From assembly GCA_016719485.1 (NCBI GenBank), contig JADJZB010000004.1:1-64000 (forward strand): a stretch of DNA of 64,000 nucleotides. The letters run 5' to 3'. Shown here piece by piece: positions 37,007 to 49,162 of the stretch (positions within the stretch are counted from its first letter, which is position 1; each line of letters opens with the position of its first letter). The stretch is from Holophagales bacterium. GTDB taxonomy: Bacteria; Acidobacteriota; Thermoanaerobaculia; UBA5066. The translations under genes and the position numbers were made by a program. The notes beneath the pieces are model-generated. The model had not been told where the DNA came from, made no database searches, and was given only the letters and a program-made list of their open reading frames with translations.

Positions 37007-38354
37007 CCGACGAGGCCTCTCAGTGGGCCCTGGTTAGAGTCGCCGGACGTGTCCGGCGGGAGCCATCCACGCTTCTCGCCCACGAACCGCCAGCGCAGCC
37101 AGAAGGGGTCGGTATCTCCGAGCAACGTCCTCAGCTTCCGGTCGAGCTCCACGGCCCGCCTCGTGTCGAAGCCCTCATCCGAGAGCGCCATCGCGGCCTC
37201 CTCGAGCACCTTCTCAGCCTCCAGCGACCCTCGCGCTCCCGAGGTCGAAAGGCCTCGCTCGTCGGCCAGCTGCCCACCTCACCGTCCGCTCCCACTGCTT
37301 CCTCTCGACGGAGACCCTCGAGCGGCCGTGTTCCACGACGAGGTCGATATCGAACCAGGCGTCCCTCCCAGGATCAAAGAGCGCTTCTACCGACGCCAGG
37401 ACGAGCGGCGAATGCGTGGCCGCCACGATCTGGACGGCCCGGCGGTCTCCCCGTCAACGCCTCGACCGTTCCCATCAGCGATCGCAGGATCGACCGCTGC
37501 CAGCGGGGGTGCAGGTGGGCTTCGATCTCGTCGACGATGAAGATCACCTGCTCGGCCGTCTCCTGCTGGAGGAGGCGGCTCGCCCGGACGTGCTCCTGCC
37601 ACGACCAGACCAGCAAATAGGCCAGCGCGACGATTCGACGAATCCCAGCGGACGCATGCACGATCGGGACGTCCTGTCCGTAGGGCATCCTGACGGTCGG
37701 CATGTCACGCACGTCGTCGAGCGACACCCTGGTCAGCTCTCCGGCTCCGAGGATCTCTTCGTCGGCCGGCGAGAGACGCCTCAGGACCCGCTGAAGCTCG
37801 GCGAAAGCCTCGCCGTTCTCCTTCTGCCACGAGGCCCAATCCCGGATCAGCCCGTTGCACAGGGCGCCCTGTTCCGACTCGAGTCCGTCCCAGACCTCGC
37901 GGGCGCTGAAGACGTAGGCGGGTGGACGCTCCTGCACGTCGAGGTCTCCCTTCCTCCGCCAGTAGTTCCGCGCCTGGTCCCAGAGAGCGAATCCTCCGTC
38001 CACGAGGGCGTAGAGGACGAGCCCGGGAATGGCTGGGCGCCCCGGCTTTCCCGTCCACGCCTGGTCTGCCCGGTCGTACTCGCTTCGGTACTCGAAGGGA
38101 ACCGTTCTTCCTGAGAATCTGAACTCGATCGACGCATCCCCGATCTTCCCGTGCGTGGGTCGCGCCCGGAGCCCGGTTGCCAGGTTCGGATTCAGGTCCG
38201 CCGGCCACTTCCGCGTCAGGGCCCACCAGGCCACGTCCAACAGGAAGCTCTTTCCGAGCCCGTTGTCACCGGTGAGGAGGTTGAGGCGGGGAGCGAAGCG
38301 CAGCTCGAGCCGATCCGCGGGGCCGACGTGGTTGAGTTGAAGGTATTCCAGCAT
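37003..38354 (-). CDS. ABC/AAA ATPase, PtuA-like (frameshifted)
   Basis: N-terminal Walker A GDNGLGKSFLLD near residue 30; Walker B VIFIVDEIEAHLHPRW; His-switch VAATHSPLVLAS. The order identifies an overcoming-lysogenisation/RecF-like ATPase of the Septu/PtuA type. The frame breaks near 37450 (ACGGGGAGACC), and twice more around 37275-37305, after which the ending AALSDEG-like tail is read as EKVLEEAAMALSDEGFDTRR to the stop at 37003. About 450 codons in all. It is followed with overlap by the HNH gene. Confidence 0.72.
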
Positions 38355-38396
38355 CTCGCAGATCCTTTCAGCTTCGGACGGCTATCGGGCAGAGTA

Positions 38397-38983
38397 TCAA
38401 CGGCGCAGGTCCTGTTTCGAGGTTCCCTCGGCCTGCCCAGCGACCTTCCGGATGCCCGCGCAGAACACCTGAAAGCTCTTCGAGTGGTTGCGTTCCGGAT
38501 CGAGCAGCTTACCCATCTTTCGAGCTCCCGCACGCTTCTGATACTCGGGGAGGAACTTCCGGAGGGACTCCACGGGGCGCACGAGTTGATCGGGATCCCG
38601 ATAGGTCGCCTTCGTCGCCTGGGAGGCGAGCTGCGGTCGGTTGAAAGCCTTCGACACCGCAGGCCAGTCACCGACTACCCAGGCCTCCAGTTCTTTGCAC
38701 GCCACGCGTACGAGAACCGGCTCTCGACCACTCTGTGCCACCAGCTTCGCCAGGCCGGCCTTCACCACATGGCAGTCCGCAGCGTCCTGATCGCGAAGCA
38801 CGACGAACGATGCATCCGGCCTCTGCCACCCACGGATCTTTCGAACGAGCTGCCCCTCCAGGTCCTGTTTTCCCTCGAATACCAGGTAGTAGACCCCGAC
38901 GTCCGCGGGGAGCAGCCTCGGCAGCAGCCCCTCGAGAGATCCCTGGCCGACGGCTCCTCGAGGAGGAACACCAGGTGCTTCAC
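38397..38983 (-). CDS. DUF4276-family protein, Toprim-like partner (frameshifted)
   Basis: MKHLVFLLEEPSARDL begins at GTG 38983; after a missing base near 38935 (CTCTCGAGGGG) it continues LEGLLPRLLPADVG, YYLVFEGKQDLEGQL and SFVVLRDQDAADC. These acidic blocks are typical of DUF4276, a Toprim-like family that travels with AAA ATPases in defence loci. It should act with the ATPase encoded just before it, whose stop overlaps this start. Catalysis is inferred. Confidence 0.72.
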
Positions 38984-40177
38984 TTCGGGTCGGCTCCTTC
39001 GAAGATCCCTGCTTCCAGAGGTACCCGAGCTTGTCGCCCTCCGCCATGTAGGCCGCCACCTGCTGGTCGTCCCTCGCTCGTTTGACCTCCGTGCTTAGCC
39101 GCCCTTCTTGACCAGCCAGAACGCCTCGTCGAGCTCGACGGCGTTGAGGAAATCGGGCGAGTGCGTCGACACGAATACCTTGCCTCCGCGCGCCGCGTAG
39201 CTCCGGAACTCCTCGGCAAGCTCGCTGAGCAGGGCCGGGTAGAGCTGGTTTTCCGGCTCCTCCACGCAGAGCAACGGGTGCGGGTTCGGGTCGAGGAGGA
39301 GGACGAGGTACGCGAGCATCTTGATCGTTCCGTCCGAGACGTATCGAGCCAGGAACGGGTCCTGGAACGAGCCATCCTGGAACCTGAGCAGAACGCGTCC
39401 CTCTTCGGTGACCTTCGAATCTACGCTCGTGATCCCCGGGACGCGGCTCGCGAGCCTCTCCAGAATCTCCTTGAACACCTTTCCGTGCTGCTTCTGAAGG
39501 TACTCGACGACCAGGGAGAGATTCTCCCCTTCGCGCGACAGGTGCTCGGCGTATCCCGCCTCCTGCTCCGGCCGCGCCCGACTGATGTGAAAGTCGGACA
39601 GGTGCCAGTTCTCGATGAGCGTCCCCAGCGCGACCGCCGCCGGGAACCGCTCGAACTGCGCCAGGCCCTTGATAGCGAGGATGTCCGGGCTCTTGAGCGT
39701 CTGGCGCTCCCGCTTCAGCTGGGTCTCGTCGGTGACGGTCTCCATCTCGTTCGTGACCGCGTCGCCAGTTCCCCCGCTGAAATCGATGAAGTGCCAGGGC
39801 TGACCGCCGCTGCCCCGCCTGTACTTCAGGACCTCCCGCTCGACCACGGCCCGACCCGACACCTCACCGATCTCCAGCGAGTAGGTAATGAGGCTCTGCT
39901 TCGATCGCCCGAGGTCCGCCCTGATCTTGAGCTCGATTTCGATCGCTCCTTCGCAGCCTCGGGAGCGAACCTCCTGGAAACCCCGGCTCCCGCCGAGCTT
40001 CGCCAGGGCCGTCGTGACGTTCGTCGCCATCGCATCCCGCAGGAATGCGAATACCGAGAAGAGAGTGCTCTTCCCAGCCCCGTTTGCCCCGATGAGGACG
40101 CAGAAGCCGGGTATCTCGCGCATATCGACGTCGCGGAACGCCTTGAAGTTCTTCAGGCGAATTGACTCAACTCTCAT
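38980..40177 (-). CDS. AAA-family ATPase paired with DUF4276 (frameshifted end)
   Basis: A RecF/OLD-like ATPase: MRVESIRLKNFKAFRDVDMR start, Walker A GANGAGKSTLF near residue 33, signature and Walker B LLCVEEPENQLYP, then VSTHSPDFLN. In the given frame it stops at 39095 after FWLVKKGG, but the expected end continues in another frame (TEVKRARDDQQVAAYMAEGD) and then IFEGADPK with TGA at 38980, after indels near 39097 and 39020. Together with the DUF4276 gene it forms a two-gene ATPase-nuclease type unit within the BREX operon. Confidence 0.78.
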
Positions 40178-40242
40178 GGCGGGTCCCTCGTTTCGATTCC
40201 TGCGAGAGCATAACGGCCACCTCGACGCCCCCGCCCAGGTAC

Positions 40243-43200
40243 TCAGGCATCGGCTTTCCCCTTACGGCGCCCCTTGTTCGCTCCGCGGTTCTGCGGCGCC
40301 TCGAGAAGGTCCTTCAGAGCAGCCTTGACGGCCGGAGAGGTCCGTTCCGCGACGAGAGTCGCGACGGGCGTCAGCGGCTTCTTGCGGGCCGCCCACTTCC
40401 CCTTCGCGTCCTCCTCCCAGAAGACCTCCTCGAGGCCGTGGGCGATGGCGAGGCTCCGGTCGCTGGCGCACTTCGGGACGACCCGCTCGGGCCAGAGGTG
40501 CATCGCGATGTGGGCCCAGTCGTACTCGCCCGCGCAGAGGGAGTCCCACGCTGCCTTCAGCTCCTTCTGCCAGGCGCGGTGCTGCGGCACGAGCCGCCAG
40601 AGCGGGGCCATTGTCAGGACCACTCCGTCGTCCAGATCCGGCTTCCAGAGCGGTGCGATGCGGGTGACCTCGTCGCGGAAGGCCCTGAGCTCGTCGACGA
40701 ACGCTTCCTGGCCTGCGATCTCCTTCCGCTGGCTCGCGGTGGGGTTCGGGCCGGACTCCTGCGTCAGCGAGAGGAGCCTTCGCTCCTCGAGTGCCAGTTT
40801 CGGCGCGACAGCGTCTTGGAGAACGTGGAAGAACGTGTTTGGCGTGAGGCGGTGGGCGTAGAGCCAGACGGAGTAGCTCGCGGAGGGCGTCGCGAGCTGC
40901 CAGTAGATGGGCGCCTTGCGGCGACTCTTCGAGTAGCGCTTGAGGTGCAGCTCGAAGAATGTCCGAGCCACGAAGGCGCGCAGATCGTGGTTCTTCGGGT
41001 CGAGGATTCCGGCCGCCTCCTGCCAGCGCGCGTCCGCGTCGGCCGTGGCGGCAAAGACGACGTCGAAGACGGCGCGGGCGGCGGCGAGCAGGTCCCGCGG
41101 GTGGCCAGGGTCGTCGAGGAGGACGCCGTCCTGCGGGATCTCGATCGGGTAGCCGGGGGGCGGCGTGGCGCAAGGGAGGCCGTCCGCGCCGGTGAGCATC
41201 CCGGGCGAGCAGACGGGGAGCGGGTCGAAGGGGTCCGGCTCGGGGGGAAGGGCGCACTCGCCGGTGGCGAGGCGGAGGTCGAAGCGGCCGAAGGCGACGC
41301 CGATGGACCAGTAGTGGAGAACGCGCTCAGAGAGCGCCATCCGCTCGTCGGCAGCCTCACCGACATCGGCCAGCCACTCGGCAGCCGACGAACTGAGCGA
41401 CAGCCCACACGCAGCCAGACCGCCCTCCGCGGCCCGCAGCGCCGCCTCGTAGGCGTGTTGCTTCGACGGAGGACCCGCCAGCGGGCTGACGAACGTCTCG
41501 GCGGTCTCATCGATTCTCTCGACGGAATCCAAGAGACGAAAAACAAGTCTCCACGCGTCAGCCTGGGACAAAAAACCCGCCGATCAGGCAACGGCAGCAT
41601 CTTCACGGGGCCTATCTCGAAAGACCCGAACTTCGCCTGCGCATCAATTAAGGCCTGGTACTCCGACGAAGCAAGAGCGAATGGGAGGCCCAGTAGCCAC
41701 GCCTGCTTGTCGTCGGTCGGCACAATCACGCCGCTCTTATCGGAAAAGCACGCTGTTGGCCGCAGTCGCCTCGCAGAGAAACCCTTCTGGCTCCTGCGCG
41801 AGAAGGACACTCCAGGACGGAAGAAGAACGAGGATGACCGGCGCGTCGACGCCACATTTCCATCTCGCGTCTCAGCAAAGGCCGCGAGTTCCTCCCCATC
41901 TGCGCGCTGCTTAACCAGGAGATGCGTTTCGGCCGTGAACCACGAATACTCCCCACCCTTCGAGATCCTTACCCACGCGCCGTCTTCGATCCCACGCGGG
42001 TCGACCTCCCACCGGAGGCGTATGAATCGCTCGTCATCTTTCGTTGTAGAGGCCAAACGTGACTCTGCCAATGTCCGGCTCAATCGTCTCGCAAGCCGAT
42101 GACCCAGATCGGGGCACTTCGTCGGAGAGGTCGTAAGCAGATCCGCAGCGACGCGACCAACGAGGAATCGTGAGCGGCTGTGCTGATGAACTATCATGCC
42201 AGCCAGGTTCCTAATACTGCTCTTTTCAACATGGCGCGAGCATCAAGGAAGAAGGAGATAACCGGGGAGACGTCAGCGCCGGCCCAAGAACGGCTTTCAC
42301 TGCCACCGTCTCCACACAGTACGCCGCCACCTCAACCATCCGCTGAAGTCGAGCACGCCCTGCACCCCAGATCACGCGCACGACCGGCGGCGCTGCTCCT
42401 TTCAACAGCACCTCCTCCCGCCACTTCTGAAAGCTCGACAGGAAGAACCCCGTCCGCGAGGTGATCGCCCCCAGCATCCCCCGCTTGTGTAGCAGCTCCA
42501 CGCCCCGCTCGACGAACGCCGCGTACAGGTCGTTCTTCGTCCTGGGATACGCCTTCTCGAACTCTTTCTTCGCCCCCATCCCGCACGCCCCGAACGGCGG
42601 ATTCATCAGCACCACGTCGAACTTCGTCCTCACCAGCTCGATCAGCGCGATCCCCTGCGCGGCGTCGCCGGCGAAGAGCCGCCTCCGCACGCCGACAGCT
42701 CCTGCGGCCGACTCGGTGAATCTTCGGAGCGCTGCGAGGAGCAGCTCCTCGGCTCGGTCGAAGAAGGTCTCGTCGTCGATCTGCGAAAAGTCGAGCTCCC
42801 CCTGGGTCGGCGGCGGCTCGAATCCTGGCAGGTAACCGGTCGTCTTCTTCTGCCGGTTGTACTCGACGTTCGTCTTCCGGATCTCGTCCGCGAGCAGCGT
42901 CTCAACCTTGAGGAGCGTCCCCAGCTCTCCCGCGAGGCGCATCTCGGCGACCATCTTCCGGAAGAGCGTCCCGAGGAGCGGCGGGTTCAGTGTCGCGGCG
43001 AACTCCTCGACGAGGCGGGCGTCGCCCGGCATCGGCTCGGCGACGACGATGTTCGTCTTCGTGATCCGAGGCCGCTGGCTGGCCGGGAGGCCTGCGTCCT
43101 TCCACGCCCGCTGCGCGCGGAGCCAGAGGGCGAGGGCGGCGATCTGGGCGCAGCGGGGATCGATGTCGACGCCGTGGAGGTTCTGCTCGAGGATGAGCGC

Positions 43201-44229
43201 GGGGGCTGCTCGGCGCAGGGCCGCGAGGTCGGGGTAGTCGGCGCGGAGCGTCCGGCCCGTCGTGGCGGAGGCCGCGGCGGTGGGGTCGGCCCAGGCCTCC
43301 TCGTAGATCGCGAGGAACAGGTCGAACGAGTAGAGGAGGAAATGCCCCGAGCCGCAGGCCGGGTCGAGGAGCTTCAGGTCGCGCGGGTCCTTCTTCGCCC
43401 GGGGGCCACGGCTCTCGGCATCGCGGACGAGGAATTCGCACCGGTCGGCGATCCGGCTGGCTCCGTCCCCGTCGCCCATCATCTCGATCCAGATGCGGGC
43501 GAGGGTGTTCTCGGTGAGGAAACGGACGACGTAGCGCGGCGTGAAGAACTGGTTGCGGACGGCCAGCTCGCGGCTGTTGCGCGGGGCCTGCGAGGCGTCG
43601 CGCATGGCGCGCCGCTCGTCGCCGCTGTTGAAGTACTGGTAGACCCAGCCGATCGTCTCGTCCTCGCCCCAGACGGCGGCGAGCTCGGGGGCGTTGAGGA
43701 CGCCGAGCAGCTCCTCGAACGCAGCCCGGCGCGGCCAGAGGGCCGAGGCGGGGTCACGGCGGTCGAAGAGGACCTTGACCTCGGTGGAGAGCTCGTCGAA
43801 GAGGCACTCGAGGTAGAGGCGGTATCCGTCCCCGCCCGGGAGGAGCGCGACCCCGGGGGCGAGGCCGATGAACTCCCGGTAGCCGCTCGACTGCTCGCCC
43901 TTGCGGACGCACTCCTGGGCGAGGCCGCGGGCCTCGATCATCTCGAGTGCTGCAAACCGGTTGAGCGCGGTGAACGCGGCGTCGCGCAGATATGAGGCGA
44001 TGGCCTCGGCGGGCTTCTCCCCCGCCGCCCGCCTGTGCTCGACCGAGGCGACGATCCGCTCCCTCACCGCGTGCTGCCGGGGTGAGAGGTGCGCCCCACC
44101 CCGCGGGGCGACGACACCGCTCAGGAGGACCTCGAAGGTCCCCTCCAGCTGCTCGGCGAAGTCGGTCTCGAGAATTCGGCGAGCCTTCTGCGTGGCCCGC
44201 TCGATGGCGCTACGGGTTTCCTTGTCCAT
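40243..44229 (-). CDS. pglX: BREX adenine-specific DNA methyltransferase PglX (frameshifted)
   Basis: PglX methylates adenine at the BREX recognition site to mark self DNA. SAM-binding motif LLDPACGSGHFLL near residue 275, catalytic NPPF in VVLMNPPFGACG near 565, and Type IIG-like target-recognition region beyond. ATG 44229 starts MDKETRSAIERATQKARRIL. The frame changes near 42230-42300 and again near 41570 (through ADAWRLVFRLLDSV). Span about 1330 codons, slightly above the usual 1200. It begins 8 nt after the brxC stop. Confidence 0.88.
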
Positions 44230-44237
44230 GCCGCGGC

Positions 44238-47200
44238 CTACTGCGCCACTACCTTCTTGCCCCGGGCTATGAACCGGGCGCATTCCTCCCGGATCCCCTC
44301 GAGGGCCGCCGCGAGCTGCTCCTCGGTCTCGACGCCGGCTCCGAAGAAGCCGCCGACGTCGATGGTGACGAGGCGCTCGCCTTCGACGAGACGACGGACC
44401 TCTGCGATCGCAGCCTTCAGGCGGCTCGCGCAGGCTTCCGTCTCGTACCTTAGCTGCGGAATCGGCGTCCCCTTGCCGTCGCTCGTGGCCCCGCTTCGGA
44501 GGGGCGCCGAGATGCGGCGCCCGCTGGCTTTCGTCGAGCTCTTCCCATCCGGGCGTCTTCGCCAGCTCGAGGAGGGCCGCCGAGTAGGCCGCCACGCGGG
44601 CCTCGAGGGCCTCCCTGTGGCGCCGGGCGTACTCGTCGTCGAGGGCTCGCGCGTTCTGCTGGATGGCCGTCAGCTCGCGGAAGAACGTCTCCCGGGCGAG
44701 AAGGTCCTTCAGCCCGGCCGCCTTCGCGGCCAGGCCTTCGGGCAGGTCGGGCTCCTGCTCGAGGAAAGGCCAGCAGCTGGCTAGAACCCGCTTCGCCGAA
44801 TCGAGGAGCGCCAGGTTCGTGTCGGTGAGGGCGACTTCCAGCTCACCCGCCCGGCGGACGGCGTCCTTGATCGTCTTGTGCGAGGCGTTGAACGTCGCGA
44901 TGGCCTCGTGCTCGGTCCCGCGGGCGATCGCCTTCATCTGCCCTTGCGCCGCTTCGAGCAGCTCCGTGCCCGGGAGGCCGTGGGAGCGAAGGAGTCCGAG
45001 AACGGTGACGACGGCGTCCTCCACCCTTTCGATAGCACTCCGGATCTCGACGGCGAGGGGGCCGAGCGCGATCTCGCGGGCTTCCGCTCCGAAGGTGTCG
45101 CGGTAGGCCTCGGCGGCCAGCAGGAGCTCGGCGAACTCAACGCCCTTCTTCGGCCGGAAGGAGGCCGCCCGGAAGAGGTTGTTGTTCCCGAACGCCTCGC
45201 GGGCCTTCGGGCCCGTGGCCGAGTCGATCGTCTGGCCGGCGCTCGTCATTTCGACCTTGCCGGCCCTGAGGAGGCAGAGGGCGAAGAGTCGCACCGCCTC
45301 GAAGTCCCACCCGAAGGGCTCCTTCTCGAACTCGTCCGCCAGCCAGCGCCCGCTCGTCGTGTCGCCGTACCCGGAGCGTTCCTCGATGCGGCGGAGAACC
45401 TCGGCGAGAGGACCGTCGTCGAGGTGGAAGACCGTCTTTCCCTTCTCGTCCCGGAGAAGGTGGAGGGCGTGGAAGGTCCCGGGTGGGCCCTCGAGGCTCG
45501 TTGCGCCAAGGAGGGCGTCGAGCGCCCTCTTCAGCTCCGCAGTCCGGGCGGCGGCCTCGCCGAAGCGCTCGAAGAGCTCGGGAAGGGTGGCACCCAGGAT
45601 CTCGGCCGCTACCTTGCCCACGTCGGACCCGTCTCGCGGGCTCCGGTCGTTCCCCCGGAAGCTGACGCTGCCGGCGAGGCAGGCGGCGCGGAGGAGCCGG
45701 CGAAGCTCGTCCTGGTGGCGCTTCAGGCGGCGCTTCTCCTCACCGACGAGGGCCGACTGGTCGGCCGTCCGGGCGTCCCGCTCTTTCCTGTCGAGCATCT
45801 CCTTCGACCGGTAGAGCTCGACGGTCTCCCGGTCGATCGCCTCGTTCAGGGCGACGGCCCAGAAGACGTTCCGGCGTTCCTCCCGGCTCCTCTGGCGAAG
45901 CTCGGCGGCGAGGGTCTCGAACGCCTTTCCGTCCTCGGCGAGGTGAAGGTGGAAGACGACGTCGCCGTCGGTGTCGATCCGGCCGTGAATCGCCAGGCCG
46001 GCTTTGAAAGTCTTCGTGTCGAGGTAGGTGTAGGACGGCTGCGGTTTCCAGAACGCGGAAACGGTCTCCGAATGGAGGCGGTGCACGTCGCCCGGGCGGG
46101 GGCTGAGGCCGTTCCGGGTCTTCTCCCAGTCGTCCTCGGCCGGGGTGGGAATGCGGTAGCCGTCGTCCCCCTGCCGGACGAGATGGGCCTTCTCGAGGGC
46201 GAGAAGCGCCTCGCGGACGGGAGCGAGGCAGGAGTCGGCTTCGACCGACGTGTGGAGGCAGGCGGCGATGTTCTCGGCGGTCCGGGGAACGCTCTGGACG
46301 TACTGGAGGAGGCAGATGGTCTTGGCCACGGCCTGCGCGAAGGGATGGTCGACCCTCTGCGGGATAGCGGCGATCCTCGCCCGGACCTCCGAGCCGATGT
46401 TCTGGTCCACGAGGTCGTAGACCTGGTCGAGGCGGACGAGGGCCCCGACCGGTTGGTCGGCGAGGTTGACGGCAGGGTTGATGAGGAGCTGCTGGGCCAG
46501 CTTGATGATGGTGCGGTTCGCGCCGCCCACCTGGCGCCCGGCTCCACCCTGGGTGCGCAGGCCCGAGACGACCTGGATGACGAGGTCGATCTGGTACGGG
46601 AGGAGCGGGTAGAGCTCGACGAACGCATCGCGGGCGAGCTCGGGGAGGCGGATGTCGGCCGAGACGCGCGTACAGGCGGCCAGGCGGCCCCGATGCTCGT
46701 CGAAGAGCTTCCCGAGAGCCGACTGTGCGCCAGCGTTCTTCGCCAGGACGCGGCGGCTCGTGACCTCGGAGATGTCGGAGGGCTCGAGGTGGACCTGGAG
46801 CGGGAAGCGGTCCATCAGGCGCGCCAGCTCGATCTTCTTGTCGTCGAGGCCGGAGACGATCTGATCGAGCTTCTCCTGCGAGGTGACGACGACCCAGTGC
46901 TTGCCGCGGCCGACGCGGCCGAGGTTCTGGACGATGGCCTGGAGATCGAGCATCTTCTGGACGTCACGAGCCACGAACTGCCCCACCTCGTCGACGACGA
47001 AGACGAGAGAGTGTCCCGGCTTGCGGCGCTTCATCAGCTCGGTCGCCCGCTCGGCGAGCTTGCCGGGGGTGATGTCGGCCTTGTCTTTGACGGCCTTCAC
47101 CCACGAGTCGGCCATCGGGAAGGTGACCGGGTCGAGCTCGTGGACGACGTTGCTCGCCTGGCTCAGGGCGAAAGCGACCTTCCCCTTCTCGGTGCTCCAG

Positions 47201-47779
47201 CTCTTCTTGTAGATGCGGGCGTACTCGCTCTCGAACTTCGCGAGCTCCCCCTTCTCCTCGAGCGCGATCTCGAGCTCGGAGAGGTCGAGGTCCTTCGCGT
47301 AGCCGAGGCTCTGGAGGAAGAGCCCGTACATGATCTCGGTGAGGGTCTGGTTGCCGCTCCGGATACCGCGGTCGGTGGAGACGTCGAAGATGACGGCATG
47401 GGTGGGGACCTTCTCGGCGATCGTGGCCAGGAGGACCTTCAGCTTCGTGTCGCCCGTCCGTTCTCCGAACTCCCTGCCGGCATAGTCCCCCCGCGATCGG
47501 CCGGTTGGAGAGGGCGAGGCCGAGGATCTTCGCGAAGCTCGACTTGCCCGAACCGAAGAAGCCCGAGACCCAGACGGCGATTCCCTCGTGAGGCTTGCCC
47601 GGGGTCTCGGCATACCGGTCGAGGACCTCGGTGTAGTGCCGCCGGATGGCGTCCGTGACGACGTACTCGGCGATCTCCTCCCGGAGGATCGTCTCGTCGG
47701 TCTGGTCGACCTTGATGACCTCTTCGATCTGGCGACGGATGTTGCTCGCAAACAGGGAGTCGATGGTGGGGCTCTTCAT
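44238..47779 (-). CDS. brxC: BREX P-loop ATPase BrxC (frameshifted)
   Basis: BrxC is a large AAA+-like core protein of BREX, about 1200 residues. N-terminus MKSPTIDSLFASNIRRQIEE at ATG 47779, Walker A WVSGFFGSGKSSFAKIL near residue 75, and LVFVVDEVGQFVARD as Walker B-like strand. The frame breaks in a G6 run near 47495 (PIAGG then DYAGREFGERTG) and near 44530 (ESQRA then RISAPLRSG), ending EECARFIARGKKVVAQ at 44238. It sits between brxB and pglX as in standard BREX operons. Confidence 0.9.
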
Positions 47780-47792
47780 CTCGTGGGCCTCT

Positions 47793-48368
47793 TCAGAGGA
47801 TCTTCGGGCGGTAGTTGTGCTCGGCGTCCAGGACGCCCATGAAGCGAAGGCCGGCAGCGCCATCGAGCGTCCCCGGGTAGAAGAGGATCGCCGGGACTTG
47901 GACGCGGCCCTTCAGCTGCTCGAGGAGCGAGAACGTGCGGTATACGGGAAAGAGGGCGCCCGTGCGGAGTAGGAAGACGACGTCACGGAGCGGGTCGGGC
48001 TCGGCCGGCATCCGCGCGGCGACGAGGTCGACGAGCGGGGCGTACGAGGAGAGAACCTCGTGGATGGTGTCGACGAGCGTCGGGGGCCCCTGCTCGCGCT
48101 CGGCACGGATCCAGTCTTCGAGCGGGTTCTGCGAGCGAAGGGCCTCGTCGAGGCACTCGGCCAGGGAGATCCGCGAGACGCGCTTCCCCTTCTGGGCGAG
48201 ACGGGTCCCCAGGAGGCTCACCAGGCGGCGCATCTCGAGCTCCTCTTCCGGGTCGTACCGGAAGATGGCGTACGGCATGTCGTGGTAGGCGCTGAGGCGG
48301 GTCCGCGGGTCCGGGAGCTCCAGGATCGGCTCGAGGACGGTCTTGATGCGCTGTTCGAGGTCGCTCAT
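47793..48368 (-). CDS. brxB: BREX protein BrxB (DUF1788)
   Basis: A 191-residue protein with the DUF1788 pattern: LELPDPRTRLSAYHDMPYAI near the start, LVSLLGTRL, and a C-terminal LFYPGTLDG with LMGV/FMGVLDAEHNYRPKIL. Found next to BrxC in most BREX systems; biochemical role unsettled. Start overlaps the brxA stop by 4 nt. Confidence 0.9.
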   Translation of the reverse strand: MSDLEQRIKTVLEPILELPDPRTRLSAYHDMPYAIFRYDPEEELEMRRLVSLLGTRLAQKGKRVSRISLAECLDEALRSQNPLEDWIRAEREQGPPTLVDTIHEVLSSYAPLVDLVAARMPAEPDPLRDVVFLLRTGALFPVYRTFSLLEQLKGRVQVPAILFYPGTLDGAAGLRFMGVLDAEHNYRPKIL

Positions 48369-49162
48369 GCGGCCATCCTCCCGGCGTAGTCGAGGGCGTT
48401 ATCGCAGGGAAGCGTGAGGTGGGAGAGGCTCCCGGCGACGTCGTAGTGCAGCTTCTGGAACTGGTGCAGCCGGAGGAGCTCCCGCTCCACGTCGGCGGGC
48501 TCCATGAGGAACATCTTCCACTCCGGCGACTCGATGAGGCGGCGGGGGTTCGGCTCGGCGTCGCGAAACGCGTGAAGGAGGTAGAGGAAGCTCCGCTCCG
48601 GAAGGTGGTACGAGGCGAATTCCCGGACGGCCGTGCCCTTCAGGAGGCCGAAGTCGGCGGCCATGCGCAGGAGGCCAACGGCGACCCGCTCCAGAGTGGC
48701 CTCTCCCCAGGCATGCTCCGTGACGCCGCCCCGCCCGCCGACCTCCCGGAGGAAGTCGTGGAGCTCCTCGGGACGGAGCCGATGGGCTCCCGCGGCCCAG
48801 TTCGGGTAGAGCCAGCCGACGAGGAAGTCCCGGAAGAGGAACTCGTCGCGGGTCATGTGCCAGAGGAGGGCCGGCTTCCACTCGTCGAGGCCCCAGCCCG
48901 CCTTCGCGAGGAGGGCGAGAGGCCGGTCACGGCCGGCAGGGTCGAAGCGGCGGTTGAGGACCTTCCCGACGTCCCGGAGCCAGGTCTGGCTCTTCGCGCC
49001 GACGAGGTTGACCTCCCGGACGTGGTCGAGGTTCTGGCGCTTGGTCCGGTCGAAGTCCCAGGCGGCGAGGGCCGCGTAGCTCTCCTCGATCATCGTCCCC
49101 TTCACGATCGTGAACGAAGAGACGACGTTGGCGCGGGACGCCTCTTGGCCCCGCTTCGTCAA
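48365..49162 (-). CDS. brxA: BREX protein BrxA (DUF1819)
   Basis: A 265-residue DUF1819 protein, helical and basic, known as a DNA-binding BREX subunit related to NusB-like folds. Typical phrases are ESYAALAAWDFDRTKRQNLD and EWKMFLMEPADVERELLRLH. Its start overlaps the stop of brxE (ATGA), and its end overlaps brxB, so the three are coupled. Confidence 0.88.
   Translation of the reverse strand: MTKRGQEASRANVVSSFTIVKGTMIEESYAALAAWDFDRTKRQNLDHVREVNLVGAKSQTWLRDVGKVLNRRFDPAGRDRPLALLAKAGWGLDEWKPALLWHMTRDEFLFRDFLVGWLYPNWAAGAHRLRPEELHDFLREVGGRGGVTEHAWGEATLERVAVGLLRMAADFGLLKGTAVREFASYHLPERSFLYLLHAFRDAEPNPRRLIESPEWKMFLMEPADVERELLRLHQFQKLHYDVAGSLSHLTLPCDNALDYAGRMAA

Noticed and set aside
44878..47658. 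Long plus-strand frame opposite brxC
   Set aside because: Low-complexity translation antisense to brxC; no motif and no ribosome binding site.
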